Shown piece after piece: positions 11,345 through 23,300 of a stretch of DNA of 64,000 nucleotides. The position numbers were made by a program, and so were the translations under genes. Position 1 is the stretch's first letter; every line of letters starts with the position of its first letter. The DNA is from Pachypanchax playfairii. Its lineage: Eukaryota; Chordata; Actinopteri; Cyprinodontiformes; Aplocheilidae. The notes under the pieces are model-generated. The model made no database searches and was not told the origin of the DNA. It saw nothing but the letters and a program-made list of their open reading frames with translations. Location of the stretch: NCBI GenBank assembly GCA_006937955.1, contig SSNP01000017.1, positions 856,840 to 920,839 on the forward strand, in the 5' to 3' direction.

Positions 11345-11491
11345 GTCTAACATCTTTAAAGTAGATGGTCTGTCTGTTGGGGTTGAGCAGCTGGATGACG
11401 GAGTCGTCATTGTTCTTCACTCTGCAGCTGATGGTGGCCGTCTCGCCCTCGATCACTGACACGTTGTCGGTCACCAGGTTCTGACTGTCTA
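11345..11491 (-). CDS. cadm1: cadm1 exon 2 (first half of Ig-like domain 1)
   Basis: This exon encodes the N-terminal half of the first Ig V-type domain of CADM1. The acceptor ttctgttttacag precedes base 11491 and the donor gtaagtgctg follows base 11345. It is 147 bp, phase 1 at both ends. The frame reads DSQNLVTDNVSVIEGETATISC, with the B-strand cysteine, then VKNNDDSVIQLLNPNRQTIYF and KDVR. SVIQLLNPNRQTIYF is diagnostic of CADM1; CADM2/CADM3 have SLQWSNPAQQTLYF and CADM4 has VVIQNPARQTLFF. The fish sequence carries an N-V-S sequon where human has D-V-T, so it may have one extra glycan near the N-terminus. The exon is much richer in G+C than the flanking introns. The upstream exon with the start codon and signal peptide is not in the window, so the protein is partial at its N-terminus here. 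Confidence 0.95.
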
Positions 11492-13576
11492 CTGTAAAAC
11501 AGAAGAAGATGGTAAAACAAAGTTTCAAATGGTAAAAAAACCCCAACTGAGTATTAACACCCTCTTAAATATTTAGATTTTCTACAACTGGGACTACATG
11601 TTATTAACACATGCAGTAAAGTCAGACTGTGTAGATTGTCTTTATGCAGCCATGTCTAATCCTTTTAATATAAGAGCCATGTGCAGTGTTTGTCACTATT
11701 GATCTCCCCGGCTCAGAGTGGGCCCTGTGCGGGAGTGCCAGATGGGCTGTAAGCTCTGTTGCCCACAAAGAGGAAGAGAAAGAAGAGGCTACAAAGAAAA
11801 AGAGACAAAGAACAGGTGTAAGAAAGTGGAAAAGCAGTGAATCTGGGTGGGTTGGTGGAGGTGAGAAGAACAAGATGGGTTAAACAGAACACCGGAGAAC
11901 AGAGAGGGAGCAATGAGAACAGTCGAGCTGGTTAAGCTTTATCGAATCTTACCATCTGAGGTTCCATGTGACCAGTGTGTGCTCAGTGTGCTGAGCGGTT
12001 CTGTTCTGTGTCTCCAGAAATACAGTCTGAATCACTCACTGTACGTTGGCACTGTTGATACTGACAGACTTTTGGACCTTGTCATCAAAACTTGCACTGC
12101 TCTAAACCCTCAACACAAAAAGCTCGGCTTTGTTCCCCCTGTCTTAACAAAGAAAGTAGAAGGGAATCACAAGTCACCTTGTGCTATATTTATTTGGCAG
12201 AAGCCAAAAAAAAAACAAAACAAACAAGCCCCCCCAAAAATCATAAAGAGAATATGTTTAATGTCTCAAATTCACACCAATGGAGGAACAAGACTCTGAG
12301 CCACACTCCCAAAAAAACATCAAAAGCACATTTGCATGCCCGAGTTGTCAGACACCTCTATTGCTTTCTGACATTTACAAAGTGTGTGTGTGGGGGGGGG
12401 TGAAGGAAGGGAAAAAAAGCGCCTGCATTTTCAGATAGTGATAATGGGAATAGACAGCCAAACTAACATGATTCAAAATGAACTCTGCGAATGCGGCAAG
12501 CAATAAGAAATTAACCTCCTGTGGAGAAAAGCTCCTCAGACCTGTCTGATGCAATGAACTACCCATTTCATTCCACTCCGGCGCCAGCGTTCGGGTTTAG
12601 GACAAAAGAAGGGTAAAAGGTAAAAACAGACAACCAATTATGTGCCAAAGTACACAATGCAGATAATTAAAGGGTTTTAGAAAGCACTACATGTTACACG
12701 CTCAGGCTTAATTCGATCAAATAAATTTGAATTATACATAGAGATGAATCAAATTGAACATGGTGATGGTAAGTCAGGCTCATTGTACTTTCTAATAGCT
12801 ACTATAAGAGCAGACACCACAACGCTAAATGTTAGAGGGCGTCTAAATGCAGGAGCTCCAATCAATTACACATTTTTATATTTAGCAAGAAAACAAAATA
12901 AATTTATATCAGTGAATCCTGATGCCAAACATTGAATCCTGATGCCAAACATTTACTGTTTCTTACTGTTTTAACATGAAAGAAATTTCACAGCAATATT
13001 AATGAAATGGTCTCATCATGGTGATTTAATAGTCATTTGTGTTATTAATAATTAACATGTTAATTACACTGTTCTTTTGTTCGTGCTGACCACATTTTAG
13101 AAAGGTTAAAGGAAACGGTTTAAGATGTAATAGAGCGTGTGAAAGTCATGTTTTCAGGGAAAATGTTAAATTTGCATGTGCAATACGTAAAATGTGAACA
13201 AAATGTGAGAAACGAGTTTCTCATAAGATCATGATTTTGGAATATATACATGTGAGTTCCACGTGTAAAGTACATGTTTTTAAATTAGCAATGAGTTTCA
13301 AACACGTTCATGTGGTTTAATGGGATGGAAATGTTTTCAACATGTGATCACATGAGCATGAGTAAAAAGTTCCAAAAAAAAGAACTCTGAAATTAGTGAT
13401 ACATAATTTTAAAACAATCTTTTTTAGGTTTACAATTGTTTTTTCACGATGAAATAGTTTTTCATTAAACTGAATCAGGTTTTAATGGAATAAAAAAAAA
13501 CAAGATTCAGTTTTACTAGTTTCCCTTAAACTTCTGTGGAGTTTGAACTTGACCAAGTTGGATGTTTTGACAATCA
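11492..13576. other. Intron 1 segment without recognised gene
   Basis: The segment holds the exon 2 acceptor tract, a purine-rich strand at about 11760-11880, homopolymer runs near 12208-12240 and 12392-12410, and the 20 bp duplication. Around 13190-13380 short ACATGTGA-like and CACGTG-like words recur, resembling the patch at 470-560, which may be eroded MITE sequence. Open frames here have no family resemblance. Confidence 0.6.
12913..12952. repeat. Perfect tandem duplication of a 20 bp unit
   Basis: The unit TGAATCCTGATGCCAAACAT occurs twice head to tail without a mismatch. It is probably a recent replication-slippage event. Confidence 0.9.
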
Positions 13577-14398
13577 TTAAAGCTGGAGTGCGTAACTTTT
13601 ACATGTCCGTGGATGTCCGTTTCAGCCAAGCCACTATCAGAGGAGATGACACAATGCAGATTAAGCCGATCGGCTCCTCAAACATCTCACGGTATTTTTC
13701 AAGGCAAACGCGAATTTGTATCGGCGTCGCTTTTCCTCGGTGGAGAGAAGAGATCTGGCTGATGTTCACGGGTGCACACAGTGATCCGCAGGTCCGCACA
13801 CACTGTCAAAATATAAAATGCGCACCAGATGAAACCCAGAGCGCCGAAATTCCAGCTGATCAGCTGATTCTGTCTCTATCTGTGTCAGTTTGTGTCTGTC
13901 AGTTTGTGTCTGTCAGTTTGCCAGTGTAACGGTTTTTCAGTCAGTCAGATCAGAGCAGCTCACTGCAGGATTCTGCATCGTGTCAAAACTGAAAAAATTC
14001 ACTGAATAAGACAAATAGATCATTGTGGCCCCAACAGCTGACTAATAAATTTCAACACCAAACTGTTAAATGTAGATTAAAGTGAACAATCAAACCTGTA
14101 AACAATCCAACCTGAACTCTGAAGGTTTTTTTACCAGTATTTTTATATTTTACTGGTTTCTCTTGATTTTTTCAACAATGAAATGATATTTATTGAAACA
14201 AATATAGAGCCAGGTAAAGTAAACAGACTGAATTTGAAGCTTGATTAAGACAGATACCGGTTGGAATAACAACGGCAGAGATAAAGCGGTGGCAGCTGGG
14301 CTTACGTCATATGGAAGCGCCAGCTTTATTGTTGTAATGACGCAAAGATTCCGCTAGGGGGCGACAGAAGTTACAGAAGTTACGCACTCCAGCTTTAA
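13577..14398. mobile_element. 822 bp MITE with perfect 18 bp terminal inverted repeats and TTAA flanks
   Basis: TTAA at 13577-13580 is followed by AGCTGGAGTGCGTAACTT. The exact reverse complement, AAGTTACGCACTCCAGCT, ends at 14394 and is followed by TTAA at 14395-14398. Perfect inverted repeats plus a TTAA duplication point to piggyBac-type mobilisation. No transposase is encoded; the longest open frame (13543-13929) starts outside the element and is not transposase-like. An imperfect internal tandem of GTTTGTGTCTGTCA lies near 13888-13918. The preserved ends suggest a younger insertion than most others in the window. Confidence 0.85.
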
Positions 14399-15227
14399 GG
14401 AACAAAAACACGCTCTTCCTCCATAGTGTTTAGCTCTGTAAAATTTTAGTTTTTTGTTTATGGCTAACTTTGTCTTAAAGGGGGACGAATGCTGCTTAAA
14501 CGAATAGAAGACACTTTCACATCACATTACTTGGCATGTGTAAAGCCTCCACATAAAGTCGGACTTTCTGCAGAGTTTATATTAGCCACTTTTAGCTCAT
14601 CCTTGTAATCTGTGATCCACACATGTCTCCCACACCTCTGTGATCCTCTTAAAACATCAACTCAGAATGGTGGGTTGAAGTTGTCCCGCGTTTGATCCGC
14701 ATCGGGAGGTCGCAACAAAACCGAAATGGCCATGAAATGAAAGCTGGGATCATGGGACAAGTGTTGCAGGATTTAAATACATAAACAACCAGCAAGAAAT
14801 CCATTTCCAAAGGTAGAGAAGTCACATCTAATCCAGGTATGCTATAAGGATGACTTAATTTGGCTTGTAAAAGCACTGTGTATGTTTGGACAGCCAGGAA
14901 GAGAATCACAACACAGAGCTCATCCACCACCATGGTTGAATGAAATATTCAACCCACATTTTGTGAGTAAGAGCTGTCATGTTAAACGCCACACCCCTTT
15001 GGTTCTGCCTTCATGGCTGTGTGTTTTGAATCAACTCAAACTCTGCTGATTTCTTCTGATCATCTTTTGTGATCCAAATAAGCTGAACAGTTTATATGGG
15101 AGTTTTATTTAAGTTTTTTTCATGTTTATCACAGAATTATGATCTTTATGAAGGGCTGATAACTCAAGTGAAAATAGATGAAACATCAGTTAAATTAATG
15201 GGGACTGTCTGTATCTGTTAATATAAG

Positions 15228-15456
15228 CCCTTGTGTTGCCCTGGGAATTCCTAAACACCTGTCCTACACCTGTTTGTTTATTTATTTATTTGCTTGTCCT
15301 GTGTTGATGTTTGGCAGACAGAATGGTGGGTATTCCTGCCTTATCATGTCAGAGTAGATTTACTCTAAAACAGGAGAGGTTTGAGTTTATCTCTTCTGTT
15401 GTATGACATACCGCACCTGGTTTACACTTGCTTTCTGGGTCAAAATGACACAAGGG
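15228..15456. mobile_element. Small MITE with CCCTTGTGT ends
   Basis: The left end reads CCCTTGTGTTGCCCTGGG and the right end CTGGGTCAAAATGACACAAGGG, whose complement begins CCCTTGTGTCATTTTGACCC. TTAA follows the right end at 15457-15460, and a TTAA-containing sequence lies just left of the element, though not immediately adjacent. Ends of the type AACCCTTGTGTY...GGGTCAAAATGACAC are very common in teleost genomes. At 229 bp it is non-coding. Confidence 0.6.
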
Positions 15457-17895
15457 TTAATGCTCCTTCCTGTTAGCATCAGGATGAGCTAATATGTAAA
15501 ATGACCTCAACCTGAAACTCAGTCATCGTTACAGAATTTGCACTTTTCCTAAGTTCTGTTTACTCTATGTGCTTCTGCTCAAGACAGCTAAAGAAATAAT
15601 AATTTTATGTTTTCACCTCTTCCTTTTTTTTCTTTTTTTTTTTTTGTGTTACATTTCAAAGTGCAAACTCAGTCAGTATGAGTGTAATGATTTATGTAAT
15701 GCAAATCTGTTGGAATTTGTTTTGGAAATTTTAACACCCAAACAACCCAAAAACTCTTTTCATTAGAATGATATAAAGGGCTCCTGTACATCATAGACCA
15801 CTTTATTTTTGTTAAATGTAGTTTGAAGTTAATTGCAACTGCATCTACAACTACATTTATCCAAAGGATAATCTACATGCATACATTTATTCAAGTAAAT
15901 CTTACTATGTGCTAATAAATGTCAGTGTTCCTGAACTTATTTAAATATCAAAAGATTGAAATGTGTTGGAGTGTAGTGATATCATTTGGAATTCCTCTGC
16001 ACATGCAATAAATCCAGCTGAAGATGAGGCAGAAAGCAATATGAAAAGTTTTGATGTCTATTTTATTTCATTGCTGTAATATATTTGGCAGTCAAAGCAG
16101 CAGCAAAGAGCAGCCTCAAAGCAAGGTTACTCCACTCCCAATCTGCTGCATGGGCTGAGAGAAAGGGAACGGAAAAGATAAATTCTCCATAAGGTTTAGC
16201 ATCCCCCAAGCAAGGTTGGTGTTCCTCCAATATCCCAGCATAGGCTCATCTCCAATTCAAAACACACATAAATAACGTCGCTGTGATTAGCAATCCCATC
16301 AAAGTGAAAACAGGCCACTTTGTGGAACATGGAGGGTTTTTGCAATTGAAGTAAACATTTTCAATTGCCTCGGCATCCTGGTCATGATTGGGTGCAAATG
16401 AGGAGAGGCAGTCATTAATTCTGGGTGGTGGGTTGGGGGGGCGAAGAGGGGAGTGGGCATAGGCATAGCACAGATGACTGGCTGATAAATTCACACTCAT
16501 TCCAGCAGCTGTCTGGGAGAGTAAAGTGCCTGTATCTCTACACATGGCTGCCCTCCTGTTCCTGCATCACAACATACTGAATGAAACAGTCTGAGGAAAA
16601 TACAGACCTTCAAAAAGTCTGTGCTCCCTCCGAGGGGATGTACAAGCTGGCGCGTAGAGTCTGGCAAAGAGGTTCGGCTCATCAGCCACACTCAGAATGC
16701 AAAACGGCACCAGCCCCGACCGATTTTAACAAAAAGTTGATGAAATCAGGAAACATTAGTGGTCCGGCTCCTCCATCAGAAATTCAGAGACCGGTACCTT
16801 TTGAACTAAGTTGGCTTTTTCTTTGAACTTTTCTCGCTTGTTTTCACATCAAAAGACATGAAAGGGGCAGCAAAACACTGGACCCACGGCCCCCCGTTTC
16901 TCTCCCCCGAGTCACCGCTGTCTGCAGCAGCAGTCATGTCCTTTCAAGGAACAACCAGACCGTCATTAACAATAAAAGTTTCTTCCTCTTCTTCTCTGAT
17001 TCTGTCTTTTCTCTCTTTATCCTTCTTAGTCATTAAATCCTGATCCTCATGATGAAATGCTGTTTTAAGGATGTTCACAAGTAAGACGGGTATAATTAGC
17101 ACCGGTCCATTTCTTCTAGACCTTTAGAACTTTAGGAACATAATTTTAAAACATGTTTGCAGTGATAAAGTATTAACAAATATTGCTATTTTACTTGAAA
17201 ATAAAAAAAATATATAAAGAAAATGTAACAAAACCCTTGTGTGGCAGTGAAAAAAACATTGAAAGGTGTTTTTGTCTGAAAAGCCCCAAATCATAGAGTT
17301 CAACATGTTTGCTGATGAAATCTGGCAAAGTGCAGAAAAACGGTTCAAATGTTTTGAACCAGTGTTTATCTTCAAAAATAATATGACTGTGTTTCAGAGT
17401 AGCTAAGGAACACGGTAAAAGGAAAATAAATGAGAGGGTTAGTCTACTTCTGATGCTTGAAATCAGAGAAAGAGGAAAACTGGATATTTTCTAAGAGATT
17501 TAATCCGAGTGTCTCCTCGAGCTGTATGTTAGAGTAGTTAAAGTCTTGGGCACAATGTAGAGCTCAGATTTAAAACTCATCAGGTAGCACTTTACTGGCT
17601 TGCTGAAACATATTTTCTGTCTATTTATACACTTTGAATTGTGATTCTTTATGATACATCATTTTGAAGCAAATTTTTGTTTCTCACTGTAGAGACCAAA
17701 AGCACATAATTATTTTTAGCTTATGATTTAAACACTCTGCACTTCTTTCATCTGGACCCAAATAACTCAGTGAACCAGGGGGTTTAAATATGAATAGATG
17801 GGTTACATTCATGATGTCAACAACATTAACTGATTTTGCTCCATGATTGCTGGAGATACACCAAACTTACTTGGACTCTGCAGAGGAACAGGCGG

Positions 17896-17944
17896 GGATG
17901 GATGGATGGATGGATGGATGGATGGATGGACAAATGGATGGATG
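17896..17944. repeat. (GGAT)n microsatellite
   Basis: About nine GGAT units run from 17896 to 17930. A CAAAT interruption and two more units follow. It is the complement-strand form of the (CATC)n tracts linked to teleost interspersed repeats; the flank GGAACAGGCGG may be a relic of such a repeat. Confidence 0.85.
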
Positions 17945-19331
17945 CAAATGGAAATTATTCAGTGGCTATTGGCTAATCAAGAGGTGAAAGGCTTGGATGA
18001 ACATAATTTGTACATTAGAGAAACTGAAACTAAATTAAACTGACAAGCCAGAAGTCAGTGGCTTTAATATTTAAATTTCTATAGATTTTTGTGCATGTTT
18101 TGTTTTTATTGGTAACAGAACTCAAGTAAAACTATTAAAGAGAGGAAGAACCATATTTGTTACAAATAAAATGCTATTTTGGATGAGAAATTAAGCAAGA
18201 CCTTAGGGAAAGTAAATGTCCCTAAATCTAGTTTAAAACAATATTAACATTACTTACACTTGGCAAAAGAGGCATCCAAGATCAGTTTCCAAAAAGAAAT
18301 GGAAATACTAAATTATAAATATTTCTGTTGTGACTGCTACTTAGTGTAGAACTTCTAACAATGAAGACAAAGTTGTTGTTTAATCCAATAACTAAACTTT
18401 TATTCCTGTATTGTTTGGTTATAAAGTCTAAAACACAATCAGGATATAAAACCCTTCTGTTTTTTTATTTAGAAACATAAATATTGACCAATTAGGGAGA
18501 AGTCTACCAGATCTGATGATTATAACACCAAATGAAAACAATAGATTTGTGCTTTATGCTGACAGATTTGTCAACATTCCTGAGGAAATAAAAGACATCA
18601 TAACATGACCAGCCATGCTAATAGGAACAGATGAACAGATAGCGATGGACAGGCAATCAACAGACACAGATGCAAAGAAGGAAACACTTCCAAACGAACA
18701 GCAGGTAGCAAAAAGAAGAAGAAGTACCTGTCACGATTTCAGCAGCTCCTGTTGCACCGCAGACAAGGTCGAGAGCAGAAGAGAGAAAAACACAGAAAGA
18801 TTGTAAGCAGACAGGAACAAGCTCAGAGCAATATTCTACTGGTAACAAAACGTTTTTCATTTTCGCTGAAAATCCTCAAATTCGAGCCCCGTGTTAAATT
18901 TGTGCAATTTCTCACCAATTAGGAAAAACACAAAAACTGTCAAACTGAGCTATTGACTCTTTGGGATTTCAGCATAATGAGACACTTTCCCTCCACTTTT
19001 TAAAAGAATTTTCCTTCAATATGGACAAACAGAGGGAATATGAGGACATTCTCCCCCCATCCTCATTTCCTGATTGAGATTCCAGCTATCACCACTTTGG
19101 AGCGGCCACAGCCTGGAGACTCTCCCCCGGGACCAGCAGTGTATCCTGGAGAGGAGAGAGCACCCATTCGGAACAGCGCCCACCCAAACTGGCATCTCGC
19201 AGGGCATGAAAGACTGGCGTGTTCCCGAGTCCCTGCAGCATTGCTCAGGGCTCTGTATCCTCGGGAGAGCCTCCATCATTCATAGTCTGCCATTCACAAA
19301 GAACACTCCTCCAAGCCAGCCACACACGTGT

Positions 19332-19357
19332 ACACACACACACACACACACACACAC
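19332..19357. repeat. (CA)n microsatellite
   Basis: About 13 uninterrupted AC units, preceded by CACACACGTGT. Confidence 0.9.
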
Positions 19358-19739
19358 CCTCCGTACCTTCTGCTGCTCATCTACATTTTACATTTCACAC
19401 ACCATATTTTATTATATTGACATTTCACACAGACGTTAGAGCTTCTTTACTTAAACTGTGAGCAACGAGCTGCTCAGTGTAATGCTCACAGTATGCTGAA
19501 GTGACTGCTTGTCTCACTTGTCACCGCCAGTGTAATAAGGGTGCAAGGTATGACACATGTCCTTGTTATGCTCCTTTGTGGATGTTCAGCATGTCAACAA
19601 TTCCCTCTGGACTGAAAGTGAAAAATCTCACACAATGGGAAACAAATTTCGAACATGGTCTGGGATTTTGCTGCAGTGTCTCAACATCTGATGGTTTCCC
19701 CTTAAACTTAAAAGTGTCAGTCAAAAACATTCATTTTAT

Positions 19740-20360
19740 TATGTAATAATTCAAGACCACGAGGCTTCTGGGAGATTTGAGAGAAGAATTGTTAGTCTAA
19801 CTCGAGACTGAATGACCGTCCCAGTCTAAGCAGCCCTCAGGACAGCCCATAATGAGGCTTTTGAGCTGCTTTAATTGCCAGGTAATTATAATGTTGTAGC
19901 AACATTATGTAGATGACTCATTATTATCTTGTAGGCACAGTCTATCTGCCCTCATTTTATGTTACTCTGTCAAAAGTGTAACCCAGAAAAATGTATCATC
20001 CAGACACCAGGACACCTCATTGTTTTAATCTTGTCAACAGAGACCTATATCTAAACACGGAGAGTTGAGATAGAGAGCGGTGACACCTTCCCTAACCCCT
20101 CAGTATGATCTACTTCCTGCCGGTGGCCTCTGAAGGGTTCTATAAATAGCGCGATGATGGTGATGGTGGTGTTGGCCATGCCTTCCTCTCCACCCTTCTC
20201 TCCTCTGTACCTGCAGCACATTAGGTAGAAGTTATGAGGTGCCAGCTCGCCTGTGATTAGATGTCATGGCTGTCGCTCTGCTTAGACAGTACTGACAGAC
20301 AGATTTCTAGGGAAACGAGCGTGATGGCATTCGAGCGAGTGCACCCATTGCACCAATCTG
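19740..20360. promoter_or_regulatory. Candidate conserved non-coding element (unverified)
   Basis: The stretch is free of recognised repeats and has balanced composition. It contains TTTAATTGCC and GGTAATTA homeodomain-type words, then a perfect 9 bp inverted repeat ATAATGTTG-TAG-CAACATTAT (19886-19906), a TGACTCATT AP-1-like word, and a TATAAATAG word near 20142. This is typical of enhancers in large introns of neural genes, but conservation cannot be judged from one sequence. Confidence 0.22.
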
Positions 20361-23300
20361 TCAATCAAGCGGGATGAAAGCAGGCAGGCTAACCCGTCCT
20401 CCAAATGATGTCTGTCCTTGTCTCCTCACCTCTTCTCCTTCTCATCCAAATATCATCCTCCTGCTTATCATCTGCTGCACAACGAGGAGCCTTCTGTTGC
20501 AGAAACAGAGCAGCTCTCCACCAACAGTTATGTCACATTACCTGCTGGAAACTGGCTTGTTGTGAGCATTCGAAAGGCCGGATTCTTGGCATTCAAGGAT
20601 TTCTGCTCAACCTTTTGCCACACAAATGACTACACAACAATGTGCAGGATTTCTTTCTTTCTTTTTCATTTGTTTTGGTTACTGAGTTAGACTAAGATCT
20701 CAGGAGACGAGATGTCTGTGCAGTTAGAGTGGCACATAGCTCCACTCTCTTCATCGCTACTGCTGAGTAAAAGCAGTGGGGTAACACTAATGAGGCAACA
20801 TTTCTTCTTACTACTAGAGTGATGTCTTTGAATTACTGCTTCTTCTTTCAGGTAAAACATTCCCCAGCTTATTTATGCTCATGATCTGCAGCGTGTTGCA
20901 TGTCAGCTTGGCGTGTGATTGCACCGCGTAAGAGGACACAACAGAGTTTGGATGCTGGAGCTCTGTGTTGTTCCCCATAGAGACGCCCACACTGGTTACC
21001 TTCAAAACTATGTTTATGTATGTGTTTGGAGAAATGCAGTCTTACTGTGGGCATCCCACTGTGTTTTCATTTAATTAGAAGGGATCAGAGGTGGGCTTTA
21101 AACTTTTTTCTCTTCAATCGGATGGAGATGCGAGCTCCTGCAGTGTGGACCCAATAAACACGGGCAACTTTTTAGGTCAGCGCGGTTTCACAAAAGAAGC
21201 CGATCAAAGAGTACCAGCTCTTTTTTGAAAAAAAAAAGAAGAGAAAAGTCTCTAAGATCTCATGTTTCTCACACTTTCTTGTCAGAAATGATCTTACTCA
21301 AATTCATATTAAAGTTTTACTTCAGATTTACTGTATGAATCTCTGCCTGAGCAATGTCCTCTGAAGTAGCATCACCCAGGGAATTACTAGAATCAAAATT
21401 CTTATTTTATTTCTACATTTAAGAACAATGTATTTAATTTTTATGTTTCAAATGTTGGTTGAAACTTATTTGTATAAAAACACTGAACATGTTGTGAAGT
21501 AAAGCATTTTTTAAAACATGTTTTAAACTGATGCAATCACACATGTAAAGCTCAGCGTATGTGTTGGAGATGACATCCCACCTACTATGATACACATCTT
21601 TTTTTGCTTAATATGTGAATTGGACTAACTCTAAAAGTTAATGGTGAAGTATTAAGCAAAGATCTCATGCGGTGTGTAGCATTCTGTGTATGTGTTTGGA
21701 ATTAAAAAAGAAAAGAGTATTGAGGCTGTAACTATTCTTATATAATTAAAAATACGTATTTTGTTTGATCAAACATCTTCCACCAATGAGAAGCTAACCG
21801 CATCGAAAACTGAAAAATAAAGAATCTTCAAAACCTTTTGTTTCAAGTGCTCAGATGGATCTTAATCCAGACCAATCAGGCTGCGAAAACTCATGAAAAC
21901 TGTGAACACAGGTGGGAATATTCAGATTAATTCTCCCCAGAGTCGAGTGAGACATAATAATCAGGTAAGCTTACAGGAGATGTAAAGTGTGTTTCCGCTC
22001 GATAAACTGAAACAAAAAGGAGATTTCACAAATATCCCCACAGAGGGGGATAATTGCTCTCTGTTAATGTGATATGCTTTGTTTATGCCCAATCTCTGTC
22101 TTGAATAAATGTGCAAAACAAGGGAGACACGTGTAGCTGAAAAGAGACCACACAATGGGGGATTAAGGTGAAATCCTTCAAACATGCTGGCAGACAACAA
22201 ACATCCAATTTCATTTTTAGCAATATGTTCCATTCATCTGGAGTTGCAAATAAATACCAAACAGTATTTGGGATTTAAGGCTACAAATATAAGAGGTCAG
22301 TGTCGAAACACCTTTGAACACGCACACAAAAAGCATGAAATCCATTGGTTTGAGGCTATCATTCACAGAAGACACAAAAATGTCTCAAATTGAGGGGAAA
22401 AAGGAGGAAAAAACAACAACAACCATCCAGTTTAATGAAAACTCTGCCACAGCTAAGGTAGGTGTCAAGTAAAAAGCCAGCTTTAACACGTCTCCTATAA
22501 CAACTGCTGTTCCGCACAGCCTCACATGATAGGCACCAAGCTCTCCCTGTTGTACAAACAAATAGTAGGAAAATAAATAAAGTGACATAAAAAAGACTGC
22601 ATGTGCTTAAAAGTCTGGTTCTCCATCTATCACAAGGTAATGTAATGAAACAAGTCTATTCTACTAAACAGGATGTCTCAATTCAACATTAAATGAGGTA
22701 GGAAGAGCATTAAAGTGACACACAATTAAGTCACACTGATTGTGACAAATGCAGGAACTGTGAAGCTTCATAAATTACCAAGAAACTGTTTTTTGATGAG
22801 AAGTGCACAGATTTTTTTTTTTTTTCTTTTCCAACCAGGCTCAATAACCCGCTCTGTTATGTTAACAAGGGGAGCTGACTGAGCGCGGACCGGTGTGGAG
22901 CAGCAGCAAGGAGATTCCCGCCTAAAGCCGAGGCAAAGCTTAACCTCTGGCAAAGCGACACCACGCGTGTCATTCACACTGTCTAATTCGGGTGACGCTG
23001 CAACTTTTTATGTCGCTCACCTCAGAAACAGAAGGCACAGCGATTTTTTTTGTTTGTTTCAACTTTGGCCTCCATTTTTGTTATTTTGTTAAAAAAAAAA
23101 AAAGTTTCTGGAGGGAGTGCTGCGTTTGTTGCCACTGGAGACAAACTGATGCTCTGATTCAGCCGGGATCAAAATGCTCTCACAGCGTTTCGAATCAAAG
23201 CCTCCAAAGAGTCTTGAGGGAGGAATCTTTTCTATTCTGGTAAAACTCTAACACTTTCACCTATATAGTGTGGTCTCTTGCTAGAGAAACTCACACGAGC

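Noticed and set aside
20140..20150. TATAAATAG, TATA-box-like
   Set aside because: An isolated match in AT-rich vertebrate DNA has little value. There is no downstream exon to be promoted.
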